Assembly: GCF_008017455.1 (NCBI RefSeq)
Contig: NZ_VRTY01000027.1
Span: forward strand, 1-62,549
From: Pontibacter qinzhouensis
GTDB lineage: Bacteria; Bacteroidota; Bacteroidia; Cytophagales; Hymenobacteraceae
DNA length: 62,549 nt
Direction: 5' to 3'
The notes under the pieces were generated by a model, which had not been told where the DNA came from, ran no database searches, and saw nothing but the letters and a program-made list of their open reading frames with translations. The translations under genes and the position numbers were made by a program. Shown in pieces: positions 44,750 through 53,944 of this stretch (within the stretch, counting starts at the first letter, position 1; each line of letters starts with the position of its first letter).

Positions 44750-47700
44750 ATGCAAGTATCAAGATTAGAGATTAAAGGATTTAAGAGTTTTGGGGATCGG
44801 GTTGTCATCAATTTTGATGAAGGCATAACCGGAATTGTAGGGCCGAACGGCTGTGGCAAATCAAACATTGTTGATGCCATCCGGTGGGTGCTTGGGGAGC
44901 AGCGTACCCGTAATCTGCGGTCCGACAAAATGGAGAACGTGATCTTTAACGGCTCCAAAACCCGCAAGCCTGTACAAATGGCCGAGGTTTCCATTACCTT
45001 CGACAATAACAAAAACATTCTGCCAACCGAGTACTCGCAGGTAACCGTTACCCGCAAATACTACCGCACCGGCGACAGCGAATACATGCTCAACGGCGTC
45101 ACCTGCCGCCTCAAAGACATAAACGAACTCTTTCTCGATACGGGCATCGGCTCCGACAGCTACGCCATTATTGAGCTGAAGATGGTAGATGAGCTCCTCA
45201 ACGACAAAGAAAACTCCCGCAGGTTGCTTTTTGAGGAAGCTGCAGGTATTTCGAAGTTCAGGGTGCGCAAAAAGCAGACGCTCAAAAAGCTCGAAGAAAC
45301 CGATGCAGACCTTGAACGTGTGGAGGATGTGCTCTTTGAGATAGGCAAAAACATGAAGACCCTGGAGCGGCAGGCAAAGCAGGCGATTAGGTATTTCCAG
45401 CTACGCGACGACTACAAGAAGCACAGCATCGAGTTTGCACGCCGCAACATCTCGCAGCACCAGGACACCCTGCAGCGCCTCGAAGATGATTTACAACGGG
45501 AAACATCGCTGAAGGAGAACTACATAGAGACCGTAACAGAAGCTGAAAATGCTATTGCCGACCAGAAAGAGGAGCTGAACCAGACGCAGGAGGCACTGAG
45601 CGAGAGCCAGAAAACCATGCAGGTACAGACAGCTAAGCTGCGGCAACTGGAGAACGACATCAAACTGAAATCGGAGCGCAACTACTTTTTAAAGGAGCGT
45701 ATGCAGCAGCTCCGCCAGCAGATAAGCCAGGACACCGCCACCCTCGACCACACCCAGGACAGCATTGTGCAGTTGCGGGAGGAACTGGAGGCCGTGCAGG
45801 ACAATTTTGCTGAAGCCGAGGAGCAGGTACAGGCCCTGAAAGAACAACTGCAGGAGGCCAACGAGCAAAAGCAGACCTTGCTCGAGAATGTGCAGGACCT
45901 GACACAGCAGCAACGCCAGAAGCAGAACCAGGTGTATCAGATAAACAAATCGCTGGAAATTAGCGAGGTACAGATCCAGAACATCAACTCCGACATGGAG
46001 CGGCTGCAGCAGCAGCAACTTACAGCCGACGAAGATGCCCGGGTACTCCAGGAGCAACTGCAGGAGGCGCAGGAAATTCTGGAAGAAAAAACATCGGTGC
46101 TGGTGCGGCTTCAGGCAAAAGAAGAGACGCTACTGCAGGATATAGAGAAAACAGAAGGCAACCTCGACAACCTGAAGGAGCAGCTAGTGGAGCTCAACCG
46201 CGCCCTAGATGCGAAACAAAACCAATACAGCCTCACAAAATCGCTTGTAGAAAACCTCGAAGGCTTTCCGGAGGCTATCAAATTTTTGTACCAGTCAGAA
46301 GAGTGGTCGAAGCCTGCCCCGCTCCTATCAGATATAATTGTGTGCGAACCGGAATACAAAAACCTGATCGAGAGTTACCTGGAGCCTTACATGAACTTTT
46401 TCGTAGTGGAGTCGCTGGAAGATGCGGTAGAGGCTACGGAGCTGCTGAAACAGGAAAACAAAGGTCGGGCAAATTTCATTATCCTTGCGGAGGTGGAAGA
46501 ACTGGAGCCGACCGGAACGTTTTCGGAAGGAAAGATGAAAGCTGCTTACGAAGTGGTAACAGCCGATAAGAAATACAGCAGTCTACTCAAATATATCCTG
46601 AACAACGTCTACATCAGCGACACCACACCCGACAATTTTTACGACAACGACTACCGCACCATTATCCTGAAAGACGGTTCGGCCATAAAAAAACCGCTTA
46701 GCCTATCAGGAGGCTCAGTAGGTATGTTCGACGGCAACCGCCTGGGCCGCAAACAGAACCTGGAAAAGCTGGAGCAGGAAGTACAGGAGCTGACACAGCA
46801 GGCCGACCTGATGCAGAGCCGCATCAACACCCAGAACCAGATTCTGTTAAACTACAAAGGCGAGTCGCAGAAAGATATCATCAAGCAACTCGAAAAAGAA
46901 GTTGCCCGGCAGCAACAGGAGTTACTGGCCGTGCGCATTAAGCACGAGCAGCACCAGCAGAACATCCAGAACTTTAACCTGAAACAGGCCGAACTGCAGC
47001 AACGCCTCGAAGAACTGCAACTACAGTCGGAGGAGGTATCGCCACAGGCGGAGGCAGACCAGCAGGAGTTAAAAAGGCTGGAGGAGGAACTGGCTGTGCA
47101 CACCTCCCATGTTGACAGGCAGCAGGAGCAAATTGCTGTTATCTCGGGTAGGTATAACCAGGAGAACATCCAGTTTCACCAGCTCAAAAACCGGTTCGCC
47201 AGCTTACAGCAGGAAATCAGCTACAAACAGAAATCTGTTGAAACGAACCAGGAACGTATAGAAGGACTTCGTCAGGAAATGGTGCGTGCGGAAGAAGAAA
47301 CAGTACAAGCCAGCGCTTTTATTGAGGAAAACGAAGCAGTAGTAGAAGCCATGACCGAAGCACGGCGCGAGTTTGGGTACGAGTTGGAGCAAATAGAGAA
47401 GAAATACTTTACCTTACGCGGCGACCTCGAAGAGAAAGAAAAAGTGATCCGTGATCTGCAGCGCAAACGCCAGAACGCTGATGAATTGCTCATGCAGATG
47501 CAAAAAACGATTTCTGACACCCAGATTAAACTGGTTTCGGTGCAGGAGCGTCTGGTAGCTGAATTTAACCTAACGCCGGAAGACCTGCAGCAGGAACCTG
47601 AAACACCAACTGAGCTATTCGCCTTAACAAACGAGGAACTAAAGGTGCAGATCGCCTCTGTAAAAGCCAGCCTCGACCGAATGGGTCCGGTAAATGCCAT

Positions 47701-48286
47701 GGCGGCCGAGGCTTATACCGAGATTGAGGAACGCAACCGCTTCATTACCGAGCAACGCGATGACCTGGTAAACGCCAAAAACACCCTTATCGATACTATA
47801 AATGAGATAGATACCGTTGCCCGCGAAAAATTCTTGGATGCCTTCACCCAGATCAAGAACAATTTCATGCTGGTGTTCCGCAGCCTTTTTACCGACGAAG
47901 ATAATTGCGACCTGGTGCTGACAGATCCGAAAAACCCGCTGGAGTCCAAGATCGAGATTATGGCTCAACCAAAAGGCAAGCGGCCTCTCACCATCAACCA
48001 GCTTTCCGGAGGCGAGAAAACGTTAACGGCAATCTCTCTACTGTTCGCCATTTACCTGCTTAAGCCAGCACCGTTCTGTATTTTCGATGAAGTAGATGCC
48101 CCACTTGACGATGCCAACATCGACAAATTCAACAACATTATCCGCAAATTCTCTGACGAATCGCAGTTTATTGTGGTAACGCATAACAAACGCACCATGG
48201 CTTCTACCGATGTTATGTATGGCATCACCATGATCGAAGCAGGCATATCCAGAGTTATTCCGGTAGATTTACGCCAGATAGCTTAA
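44750..48286 (+). CDS. smc: chromosome segregation ATPase SMC
   Basis: Condensin core that extrudes chromosome loops. 1178 aa, full length. Walker A GPNGCGKSNIVD (residues 31-42), long coiled coil (about 170-500), hinge (about 510-680, with GGSVGMFDGNRLGRK at its end), second coiled coil, then the signature LSGGEKTLTAISLLFA and Walker B FCIFDEVDAPLDDAN. ATG at 44750. ScpA/ScpB are not in this window. It ends in a very long perfect hairpin terminator. Confidence 0.98.
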   Translation: MQVSRLEIKGFKSFGDRVVINFDEGITGIVGPNGCGKSNIVDAIRWVLGEQRTRNLRSDKMENVIFNGSKTRKPVQMAEVSITFDNNKNILPTEYSQVTVTRKYYRTGDSEYMLNGVTCRLKDINELFLDTGIGSDSYAIIELKMVDELLNDKENSRRLLFEEAAGISKFRVRKKQTLKKLEETDADLERVEDVLFEIGKNMKTLERQAKQAIRYFQLRDDYKKHSIEFARRNISQHQDTLQRLEDDLQRETSLKENYIETVTEAENAIADQKEELNQTQEALSESQKTMQVQTAKLRQLENDIKLKSERNYFLKERMQQLRQQISQDTATLDHTQDSIVQLREELEAVQDNFAEAEEQVQALKEQLQEANEQKQTLLENVQDLTQQQRQKQNQVYQINKSLEISEVQIQNINSDMERLQQQQLTADEDARVLQEQLQEAQEILEEKTSVLVRLQAKEETLLQDIEKTEGNLDNLKEQLVELNRALDAKQNQYSLTKSLVENLEGFPEAIKFLYQSEEWSKPAPLLSDIIVCEPEYKNLIESYLEPYMNFFVVESLEDAVEATELLKQENKGRANFIILAEVEELEPTGTFSEGKMKAAYEVVTADKKYSSLLKYILNNVYISDTTPDNFYDNDYRTIILKDGSAIKKPLSLSGGSVGMFDGNRLGRKQNLEKLEQEVQELTQQADLMQSRINTQNQILLNYKGESQKDIIKQLEKEVARQQQELLAVRIKHEQHQQNIQNFNLKQAELQQRLEELQLQSEEVSPQAEADQQELKRLEEELAVHTSHVDRQQEQIAVISGRYNQENIQFHQLKNRFASLQQEISYKQKSVETNQERIEGLRQEMVRAEEETVQASAFIEENEAVVEAMTEARREFGYELEQIEKKYFTLRGDLEEKEKVIRDLQRKRQNADELLMQMQKTISDTQIKLVSVQERLVAEFNLTPEDLQQEPETPTELFALTNEELKVQIASVKASLDRMGPVNAMAAEAYTEIEERNRFITEQRDDLVNAKNTLIDTINEIDTVAREKFLDAFTQIKNNFMLVFRSLFTDEDNCDLVLTDPKNPLESKIEIMAQPKGKRPLTINQLSGGEKTLTAISLLFAIYLLKPAPFCIFDEVDAPLDDANIDKFNNIIRKFSDESQFIVVTHNKRTMASTDVMYGITMIEAGISRVIPVDLRQIA

Positions 48287-48340
48287 TGTTTGTATTTTGA
48301 ATGAGTGAAAGAATGAATTTTACTCGGTAAACATTCATAA

Positions 48341-48398
48341 AAAAAGCCTCTGGTCCATAAGCTTCACTAAGGTGAAGCTTATGGACCAGAGGCTTTTT
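48341..48398 (+). terminator. 27-bp-stem terminator after smc
   Basis: A perfect 27-bp inverted repeat (48341-48367 and 48372-48398) with a 4-nt loop TAAG; the arms begin AAAAAGCCTC and end in GAGGCTTTTT. It starts 54 bp after the smc stop. The stem is far longer than needed for termination. Confidence 0.85.
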
Positions 48399-48437
48399 AC
48401 TAGGTCTCCATGAATGCGATACGAACTACTAAACTAT

Positions 48438-48496
48438 ATTGCTGCCGTGAGCTATAAGCTCGTGGTATTACATGAAGCGAGTTTTCAACTCGCATG
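48438..48496 (+). repeat. REP-like element, left half of inverted pair
   Basis: Two small hairpins in tandem: GAGCT-ATA-AGCTC and CGAGTT-TTC-AACTCG. The whole matches the reverse complement of 48590-48649 with about 70 percent identity by eye. Confidence 0.6.
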
Positions 48497-48589
48497 AACC
48501 TGAAATTCAGACTCAGGAAGGCAAGCAACAAAAATACCCTTGTTAGCTTGAATTCATAATCAGGCCGTAAGCGCATAAGGCCTTCTACT

Positions 48590-48649
48590 TACGCGAGTTG
48601 AAAACTCGCCGCTGGGAACAACCACGAGCTGAAAGCTTGCAGCGGCAAT
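48590..48649 (-). repeat. REP-like element, right half of inverted pair
   Basis: Reverse complement of the left half at 48438-48496, with the same two hairpins. The pair spans about 212 bp and encloses 93 bp of unrelated sequence, the REPIN/BIME-type layout. No transposase gene is seen. Confidence 0.6.
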
Positions 48650-48692
48650 TAGATTAATATAATTTCAGATGCCCTTCGTGCTGTATGCCACC

Positions 48693-48748
48693 AATTATTC
48701 CAATAAAAACAGCCTTCAGAAGGAAATGCATCTAAAAACCTCCAAGGG
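48693..48748 (-). repeat. 56-bp intergenic element, copy 12
   Basis: On the minus strand begins CCCTTGGAGG, centre CTTCTGAAGG, end ATTGGAATAATT. The CCCTTG end is 34 bp after the trmB stop codon, at the end of the ten-kilobase operon. Confidence 0.85.
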
Positions 48749-48782
48749 TCTGCCAGACTTTAGCAGCTGGCAAAGATAGATT

Positions 48783-49439
48783 TTAACTAAACTGGAACTG
48801 CAGGTATTTTATAGGTATGCCTTCCTGCAGATATTGTGTTTCGTATTTGGTATAAATCCCCATCGTATATTCCTGCAGATCAGACTGATAAAGATCTGTT
48901 GTCGACATTAAGTTTTTGATAGGCGTTTCCTGCAGCACCTCCAGTGTATATTCAAATAGTTCCAGATTATCGGTCTTAAGGTGTACAATACCTTCTGGCT
49001 TCAGCAAATGCTTGTAAAGCGCCAAAAAACGTGGTGAGGTAAGGCGGCGTTTAATATCTCGGTCCTTTGGTCGCGGGTCCGGGAAGGTAATCCAGATTTC
49101 AGACACCTCTCCTGGAGCAAATTGATCTGCAATCTGCTCCACATAGGTTCGCAAAAAAGACACATTATCGAGTCCTTCTTCCATGGCAATCGTGCTGCCT
49201 TTCCAGAGCCGTGCTCCTTTAATGTCAACCCCAATAAAATTTTTCACTGGTAATAAGCGAGCCATACCCAAAGTATATTCCCCTCTTCCGCAGCCAATCT
49301 CCAGCACAATCGGGTTTGAGTTTTCAAAATGCAACTCATCCCATCTGCCGCCCAGTTGGCCATACAGTTCATTACCTTCTTCCAGAACATTCTCCCGTTC
49401 TGCTATTTCACTAAATTTTTTAAGTTTCGATCTCGACAT
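48783..49439 (-). CDS. trmB: tRNA (guanine-N7-)-methyltransferase
   Basis: Methylates G46 of tRNA. 218 aa. SAM motif EIGCGRGEYTLGMA, VDIKGARLWKG, and the family block EIWITFPDPRPKDRDIKRRLTSPRFL, with LKTDN and the YQSDLQEYTMGIYTKYE end. Follows folC with a 1-bp gap, closing the long minus operon. Confidence 0.95.
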   Translation of the reverse strand: MSRSKLKKFSEIAERENVLEEGNELYGQLGGRWDELHFENSNPIVLEIGCGRGEYTLGMARLLPVKNFIGVDIKGARLWKGSTIAMEEGLDNVSFLRTYVEQIADQFAPGEVSEIWITFPDPRPKDRDIKRRLTSPRFLALYKHLLKPEGIVHLKTDNLELFEYTLEVLQETPIKNLMSTTDLYQSDLQEYTMGIYTKYETQYLQEGIPIKYLQFQFS

Positions 49440-49440
49440 T

Positions 49441-50736
49441 TTAAAGTTCTTCTATCTCTGCAACTACAAATGTACTACCTCCAATAAAAATTACCTCATC
49501 GGGGGCCGCATTTGCTTTGGCTGCTTTTATAGCATCAGCTACTGTGTTATAGGCATTTCCTTTGACCCCAAGTACCTGCGCCTGCTGCTGCAGTTCACCT
49601 ACTGCTAATGCTCTTGGAATCTGAGCCTGGCAAAAATAATAGGTATAGGTTTTGGGAAGCAATTGTAGTACTGTGGTAATATCTTTATCGTTTACGGCAC
49701 CAAAAACCAGGTGTACCTGCTTAGGGTTTAGCGACTGCAGCTGCTGTACAATTTGTTTAATCCCATCCTCATTATGACCTGTATCACAAACAGTTAAAGG
49801 GTTATGGCTTAAAATCTGCCAGCGACCTTTAAGACCTGTTAAGCTTTTGGTTTGTGCCAGCCCCTGCCGAAGTGCCTGCTCTGAAATAGTTATGCCGCGT
49901 TCGCGGAGCACCTCTACGGCCTGCAACACTCCAGGCAAATTCAGGTGCTGATACTGCCCCGTCAGGTCAAGTTCTAAATCAGATAAAATCTCCGTTCCTT
50001 TAGAATTCTCCACCAGAACCACCTGTTTCTCGAGGCTCGCATACTGAAGTTCTATTTTAAACTGATCGGAGGCAAAAACTAAAGGAGCATCTTGCTGGAT
50101 GGCCTTCGAGATGAAGACGTGTGCAATTTCAGGCTGCCTGGTGCTAACCACTGCTGGTGTGGCAGGTTTTATGATACCAGCTTTCTCGGCGGCAATTTCC
50201 TCCAGCGTATCACCTAAAATAGATTGATGGTCATAGCCTATATTAGTAAGCAGCGCTACCTCCGGCTGAATTATATTCGTAGAGTCGAGCCTGCCGCCTA
50301 AGCCAACCTCTATTACGGCAATGTCTACCTGCTGGTGCGCAAAATACTCAAACGCCAGCGCAACAGTCATTTCAAAAAAAGAAGGCTTGATTTTCTCAAA
50401 CAGTTCCTTGTGTAAGCTAACAAAGTTTACTAAATAGTCCTGTTCCAGTTCTGCCCCGTTTACCCGAACACGCTCTGTAAACGATTTTAAGTGTGGCGAT
50501 GTGTAAAGCCCGGTTTTGTAGCCGGCGCTTTGCAGCACGGCTGCCAGCATGTGGGAACTGCTGCCTTTGCCGTTTGTACCAGCCACATGCACGGTTTTAA
50601 ACTTATGCTGAGGCTGACCAAGGGCATCACAAAGAAAGATTATATTGTCGAGGCTCTTCCTAAAAGCAGCATTGCCGATGCGTTGGTACATCGGCAATTG
50701 CTCATAGAGATACGCAAGGCACTCCTGGTATGTCAT
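49441..50736 (-). CDS. folC: folylpolyglutamate/dihydrofolate synthase
   Basis: Mur-ligase-fold enzyme adding glutamate to folates (and, in bifunctional forms, making dihydrofolate). 431 aa. ATP P-loop GTNGKGSSSHM (about 52-62), SPHLKSFTERVRVNG, VEVGLGGRLDSTNI, and the C-terminal LKGRWQIL and DTGHNEDGI. Starts 6 bp after the TonB-like gene. Confidence 0.95.
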   Translation of the reverse strand: MTYQECLAYLYEQLPMYQRIGNAAFRKSLDNIIFLCDALGQPQHKFKTVHVAGTNGKGSSSHMLAAVLQSAGYKTGLYTSPHLKSFTERVRVNGAELEQDYLVNFVSLHKELFEKIKPSFFEMTVALAFEYFAHQQVDIAVIEVGLGGRLDSTNIIQPEVALLTNIGYDHQSILGDTLEEIAAEKAGIIKPATPAVVSTRQPEIAHVFISKAIQQDAPLVFASDQFKIELQYASLEKQVVLVENSKGTEILSDLELDLTGQYQHLNLPGVLQAVEVLRERGITISEQALRQGLAQTKSLTGLKGRWQILSHNPLTVCDTGHNEDGIKQIVQQLQSLNPKQVHLVFGAVNDKDITTVLQLLPKTYTYYFCQAQIPRALAVGELQQQAQVLGVKGNAYNTVADAIKAAKANAAPDEVIFIGGSTFVVAEIEEL

Positions 50737-50742
50737 GAAAAA

Positions 50743-51657
50743 CTAGTTCGATTTAATTACAAAAGTTACAGTTCCAGTCGCACCAGCATTAGTATTTCCA
50801 CCGCCTGTTCGGATAAAAGAAGTTTTCCGCAATTGGTCCTCATACCATTTTCTTACCTGAGGCGATACATTACTCTCAATCAGGGAAATATTTATTACTT
50901 CGCCATTTCCATTAATACTGATCCTGAATTTTACAATCCCGGACTCATTAGGATAAGGGTCACGTTTGGGTTCGATTTCGTAGCGCCAGCCAGCCATGTC
51001 CAGGCCACCGGCACCACCACCTGCTTTGCCATAAAGTGCTTTTGCATCTAATTTTCCGTCTGGAGAGCCTTTATCGCCTACTTTATTTATATCGTCGCCG
51101 TTGTTGTTGCCGGTTGCTTCGTTAGAGGTTCCGGCTTTACCAGTTCCTGTACTTTCGGTAGGCTTGCCCGGGTACAGCGACTTAGGCTTTTCCGGCTCTT
51201 TCTTCGGTTCCTCTACTGGTTTCTCAGGCTCCTTTTTAGGCTCTACTTTAGGCTCCGGTTTTGGAGTAGGTTTGGCAACTTCTTTTACCTCTTTCACAGC
51301 TACCGGGGCATCAGCTGTAGTCGTTACCACTTTAGGCGTTTCTACAGGTCTGGTAGGTGCAGGTGGATTTGCCGCTACCGGCTTTGGTTCTGGCTGAGGG
51401 TCAGGCTGTGTAGGCGCTGGCTTGCTATCCTGTACATTCTTAGATTCATTGGGAGTGGCAGTAGTCTGCACATTCCCGCTACCCACAGCGCTTAATCCAA
51501 AGTTAATTTCTATGCCATTATCTTTGGCCGGAGGATCCTGCGGGCGCCAGGCCATCAAGTAAAACAGAAGCAGAATAATAAGCGCGTGCAGTATCACACT
51601 GACAACTGCCGCTATCTTTTTATTCTTTTCTTCCTCATGTATGATCGCTATATCCAT
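50743..51657 (-). CDS. TonB/TolA-like energy transducer
   Basis: 304 aa. Short cytosolic N-terminus, one TM helix (about 17-39, KIAAVVSVILHALIILLLFYLMAW), a long Pro/Glu/Lys-rich periplasmic arm (about 70-190, repeated PKPEPKVEP/KKEPEKP motifs), and a C-terminal TonB-like fold (about 220-304) with GWRYEIEPKRDPYPNESGIVKFRI and TSFIRTGGG. With ExbB and ExbD next door it should carry proton-motive energy to the outer membrane. TonB and TolA roles cannot be separated from sequence. Confidence 0.88.
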   Translation of the reverse strand: MDIAIIHEEEKNKKIAAVVSVILHALIILLLFYLMAWRPQDPPAKDNGIEINFGLSAVGSGNVQTTATPNESKNVQDSKPAPTQPDPQPEPKPVAANPPAPTRPVETPKVVTTTADAPVAVKEVKEVAKPTPKPEPKVEPKKEPEKPVEEPKKEPEKPKSLYPGKPTESTGTGKAGTSNEATGNNNGDDINKVGDKGSPDGKLDAKALYGKAGGGAGGLDMAGWRYEIEPKRDPYPNESGIVKFRISINGNGEVINISLIESNVSPQVRKWYEDQLRKTSFIRTGGGNTNAGATGTVTFVIKSN

Positions 51658-51668
51658 CTTCTTTCATT

Positions 51669-52061
51669 TTACTCAGGCTCGGTAGCCAGCGTAATTTTAG
51701 CATTCAGGTTAGAGGCAATGCTTGCTACCTTCACCAGGTGCTCAACAGGCACCGCCTTATCTACGTGTAACACAACAACCCCATCTTCTGTTCCCTGCAA
51801 AAGGGCTGCCAGTTGTGGCTGAAGGTCTGAGAAGGCCACCTCTTTTCCATTCAAAGCGAACCTTAAGTCTTCTGTAACGGTTACATTAACTTTCTGCATA
51901 GTTATGTTAGACACAGAACTTTTTGGTAAACTTACAGGCAAGCCTGTTGGGGTCACGAAGTTTGAGGTAAGCATGAAAAAAATGAGCAACAGGAAAATAA
52001 TGTCTGTCATGGACGACATGCTGAAATCAGCACTGATCCTGTTTTTTGAGCGAAGATTCAT
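51669..52061 (-). CDS. ExbD/TolR-family biopolymer transport protein
   Basis: 130 aa: one TM helix with the conserved proton-path Asp (SSMTDIIFLLLIFFMLTS, Asp about residue 20), then a small periplasmic domain (LPVSLPKSS ... VTEDLRFALNGKEV ... LHVDKAVP). It is 2 bp after the ExbB-like gene and 11 bp before the TonB-like gene. Confidence 0.93.
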   Translation of the reverse strand: MNLRSKNRISADFSMSSMTDIIFLLLIFFMLTSNFVTPTGLPVSLPKSSVSNITMQKVNVTVTEDLRFALNGKEVAFSDLQPQLAALLQGTEDGVVVLHVDKAVPVEHLVKVASIASNLNAKITLATEPE

Positions 52062-52063
52062 TC

Positions 52064-52771
52064 TTAATGTTGGGGTTCTTGTAATAGATCAATAAACTCG
52101 ATGGAGGTATACTCCATGTCATGCACGATGCTGTCGATCTTAGACACCAGGTAGTTGTACCCTACATAGGCTGGCAGACCTATAATCAGGCCAGTAGCAG
52201 TCGTTACCATCGCTTCGTAGATTCCACCAGATAGCAGCTGCGGGCTTACAGATCCTTCTGCCTGCGCAATCGCGATAAATGCCTGGATCATACCGGTTAC
52301 AGTACCCAGGAATCCGAGCATGGGCGCAGCACCAGCAATGGTAGCCAACCCGGCCAGATTTTTCTCCAGGCGAGCCATTTCAATTTTACCGGTGTTCTCT
52401 ATAGAAGTCTCAATATTTTTTAAAGGGTTACCAATTCGGGAAATACCTTTTTCCAGCATTTTAGATACAGGTGTGCCGGTTTGGGCACAAAGCATTTTAG
52501 CGCCGTTTATATCGCCGGCCAGTACCATGTGCTTAATCCGGTCCCGGAAGCCTTCCGGGTTTTTGGCTGCCCTTTTCAAGGTCAGGTAGCGCTCCACGAA
52601 AATGTAAACGCCTGCTAACGACAACATGGCAAGCGGAATCATGGCCCAGCCTCCTGCCATGGCAAGATCTATAAGTCCGACAGAAGCATCAGCCGATTCA
52701 ACACCAGGCGTAAGCATAGAAGCTGTGTCCGCATGGACAGCAGGCGTAATTTGTAAAAGAAATGATGTCAT
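52064..52771 (-). CDS. ExbB/TolQ/MotA-family proton channel
   Basis: 235 aa with three TM helices (about 37-57, 140-165, 182-205). The MotA_ExbB block is clear: ENTGKIEMARLEKNLAGLATIAGAAPMLGFLGTVTGMIQAF and SGGIYEAMVTTATGLIIGLPAY. The N-terminus is hydrophobic and Ala-rich. It starts 1 bp after the HU/SPOR gene, so translation is probably coupled. Confidence 0.94.
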   Translation of the reverse strand: MTSFLLQITPAVHADTASMLTPGVESADASVGLIDLAMAGGWAMIPLAMLSLAGVYIFVERYLTLKRAAKNPEGFRDRIKHMVLAGDINGAKMLCAQTGTPVSKMLEKGISRIGNPLKNIETSIENTGKIEMARLEKNLAGLATIAGAAPMLGFLGTVTGMIQAFIAIAQAEGSVSPQLLSGGIYEAMVTTATGLIIGLPAYVGYNYLVSKIDSIVHDMEYTSIEFIDLLQEPQH

Positions 52772-52772
52772 G

Positions 52773-53939
52773 TTAATTATTAAGTACCCAAATTGTTTCT
52801 CCGAAAGTTTTTCTATATGTTCCTATGGCTGCTGCCGCCTCTTCTGGGGTAGCAAAATCGGCTACTGATACCCGCAGTAATTTATGGCCTGGCGCAGGAA
52901 GCAATATTTTAGCTTCTATTTGTTTCTTTTTGATTTCGGCACGGCTTACTTCTGCGTTTTTAAGGCTGGAGTAACCTCCAGTAATAATGTAAAAACGGCC
53001 TGTTTTGCCTGCTAATATATGCGCGGGTGTTTCTTCTTTTGCCGGCACTACTTTAACATCTTCCGATTTAACTATTTCATTTACAGCCTTGTCCGATTCA
53101 CCAGGTAAAGTAGTAGTTCCAAAAACCAAAGCCGTGTTTTCATCCTGAATTTCTGCTTCAGAAGAGACAAATGGTCCTAAGGGAGCCGCTTCTTCTGTCG
53201 GAGTTGGCACTGGGGCTAAAGGCAAGTACCACCCTAACCGTTCTTCTTCGGTTAGCGGCACAAAATCTGGTGCATACTTCGAGAATATTTTCCCTTGTGA
53301 AGTTCCTCCGCCTATACCTACCAACGATAATGGGTTTAAGCTGCTGAGGTTGTAATCTGTTTGTAACGATAGCAAATACAGCGCCGAAACTGTGAGACTT
53401 CCAATTAATAATCCGGCTGTAATGGTGTAGGCCTTTTTAAGCCGGCTCCGGAAGGTTGGTTTAGCAGCCAGCGCTACAGGCTGACGTTCTTTTACAAGCG
53501 TTCTTAGAACAGCAGGCTCACTGGCTCTAAGTGGTCTGGCTACTAAGTCTGGCAAGCCAAAGCTCGCATCCAGCAGGTTATCGCCTTCTGCAAATACAAA
53601 CTCAAGTTTTCGCTCCACATTATAGCGGAACGAGCCAATATTCTGGAGCATAAACCGGTTCTCTTCCTGAAGCTTCTGCTTTGCTTTGGCCACAAAGTCT
53701 GCCACCAGCTGCCCGGCATCTTCCTGGCTTACATTTTTATGGCGGGCTACAGCGCTAATAAGCAGCCCATCGCTCAGGACAAGCTTTTCATTAAAAGCTA
53801 TTTTTTTGGAAGGAGGCAACAGCGCATGCTTCACGGGCTGTATCCGGGCAGAGACATAGCGGGCGATCAATCCACCGAAGTCCGGTATAATCACACAATC
53901 GTGCTCTCGGAGTAGCTGTTCTATTTGCTTATCAACCAT
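52773..53939 (-). CDS. HU-CCDC81 and SPOR domain membrane protein
   Basis: 388 aa. Residues 1-135 match the paired HU-CCDC81 domains described in Bacteroidota (DCVIIPDFGGLIARYVSA ... KIAFNEKLVLSDGLL, then FMLQNIGSFRYNVERKLEF). A TM helix follows (about 171-192), then a low-complexity periplasmic linker and a C-terminal SPOR domain (about 310-388, GRFYIITGGYSSLKNAEVSRAEIKK). SPOR domains bind denuded septal peptidoglycan. The protein therefore may link DNA on the inside to the division-site wall. That link is from published prediction, not shown here. Confidence 0.85.
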   Translation of the reverse strand: MVDKQIEQLLREHDCVIIPDFGGLIARYVSARIQPVKHALLPPSKKIAFNEKLVLSDGLLISAVARHKNVSQEDAGQLVADFVAKAKQKLQEENRFMLQNIGSFRYNVERKLEFVFAEGDNLLDASFGLPDLVARPLRASEPAVLRTLVKERQPVALAAKPTFRSRLKKAYTITAGLLIGSLTVSALYLLSLQTDYNLSSLNPLSLVGIGGGTSQGKIFSKYAPDFVPLTEEERLGWYLPLAPVPTPTEEAAPLGPFVSSEAEIQDENTALVFGTTTLPGESDKAVNEIVKSEDVKVVPAKEETPAHILAGKTGRFYIITGGYSSLKNAEVSRAEIKKKQIEAKILLPAPGHKLLRVSVADFATPEEAAAAIGTYRKTFGETIWVLNN

Positions 53940-53944
53940 AGGCT

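Noticed and set aside
48537..48592. CCCTTG inside the REP-like pair as a fifteenth 56-bp element
   Set aside because: No CTTYTGRAGG-like block at positions 27-36 and no AATAATT end at the fixed distance.
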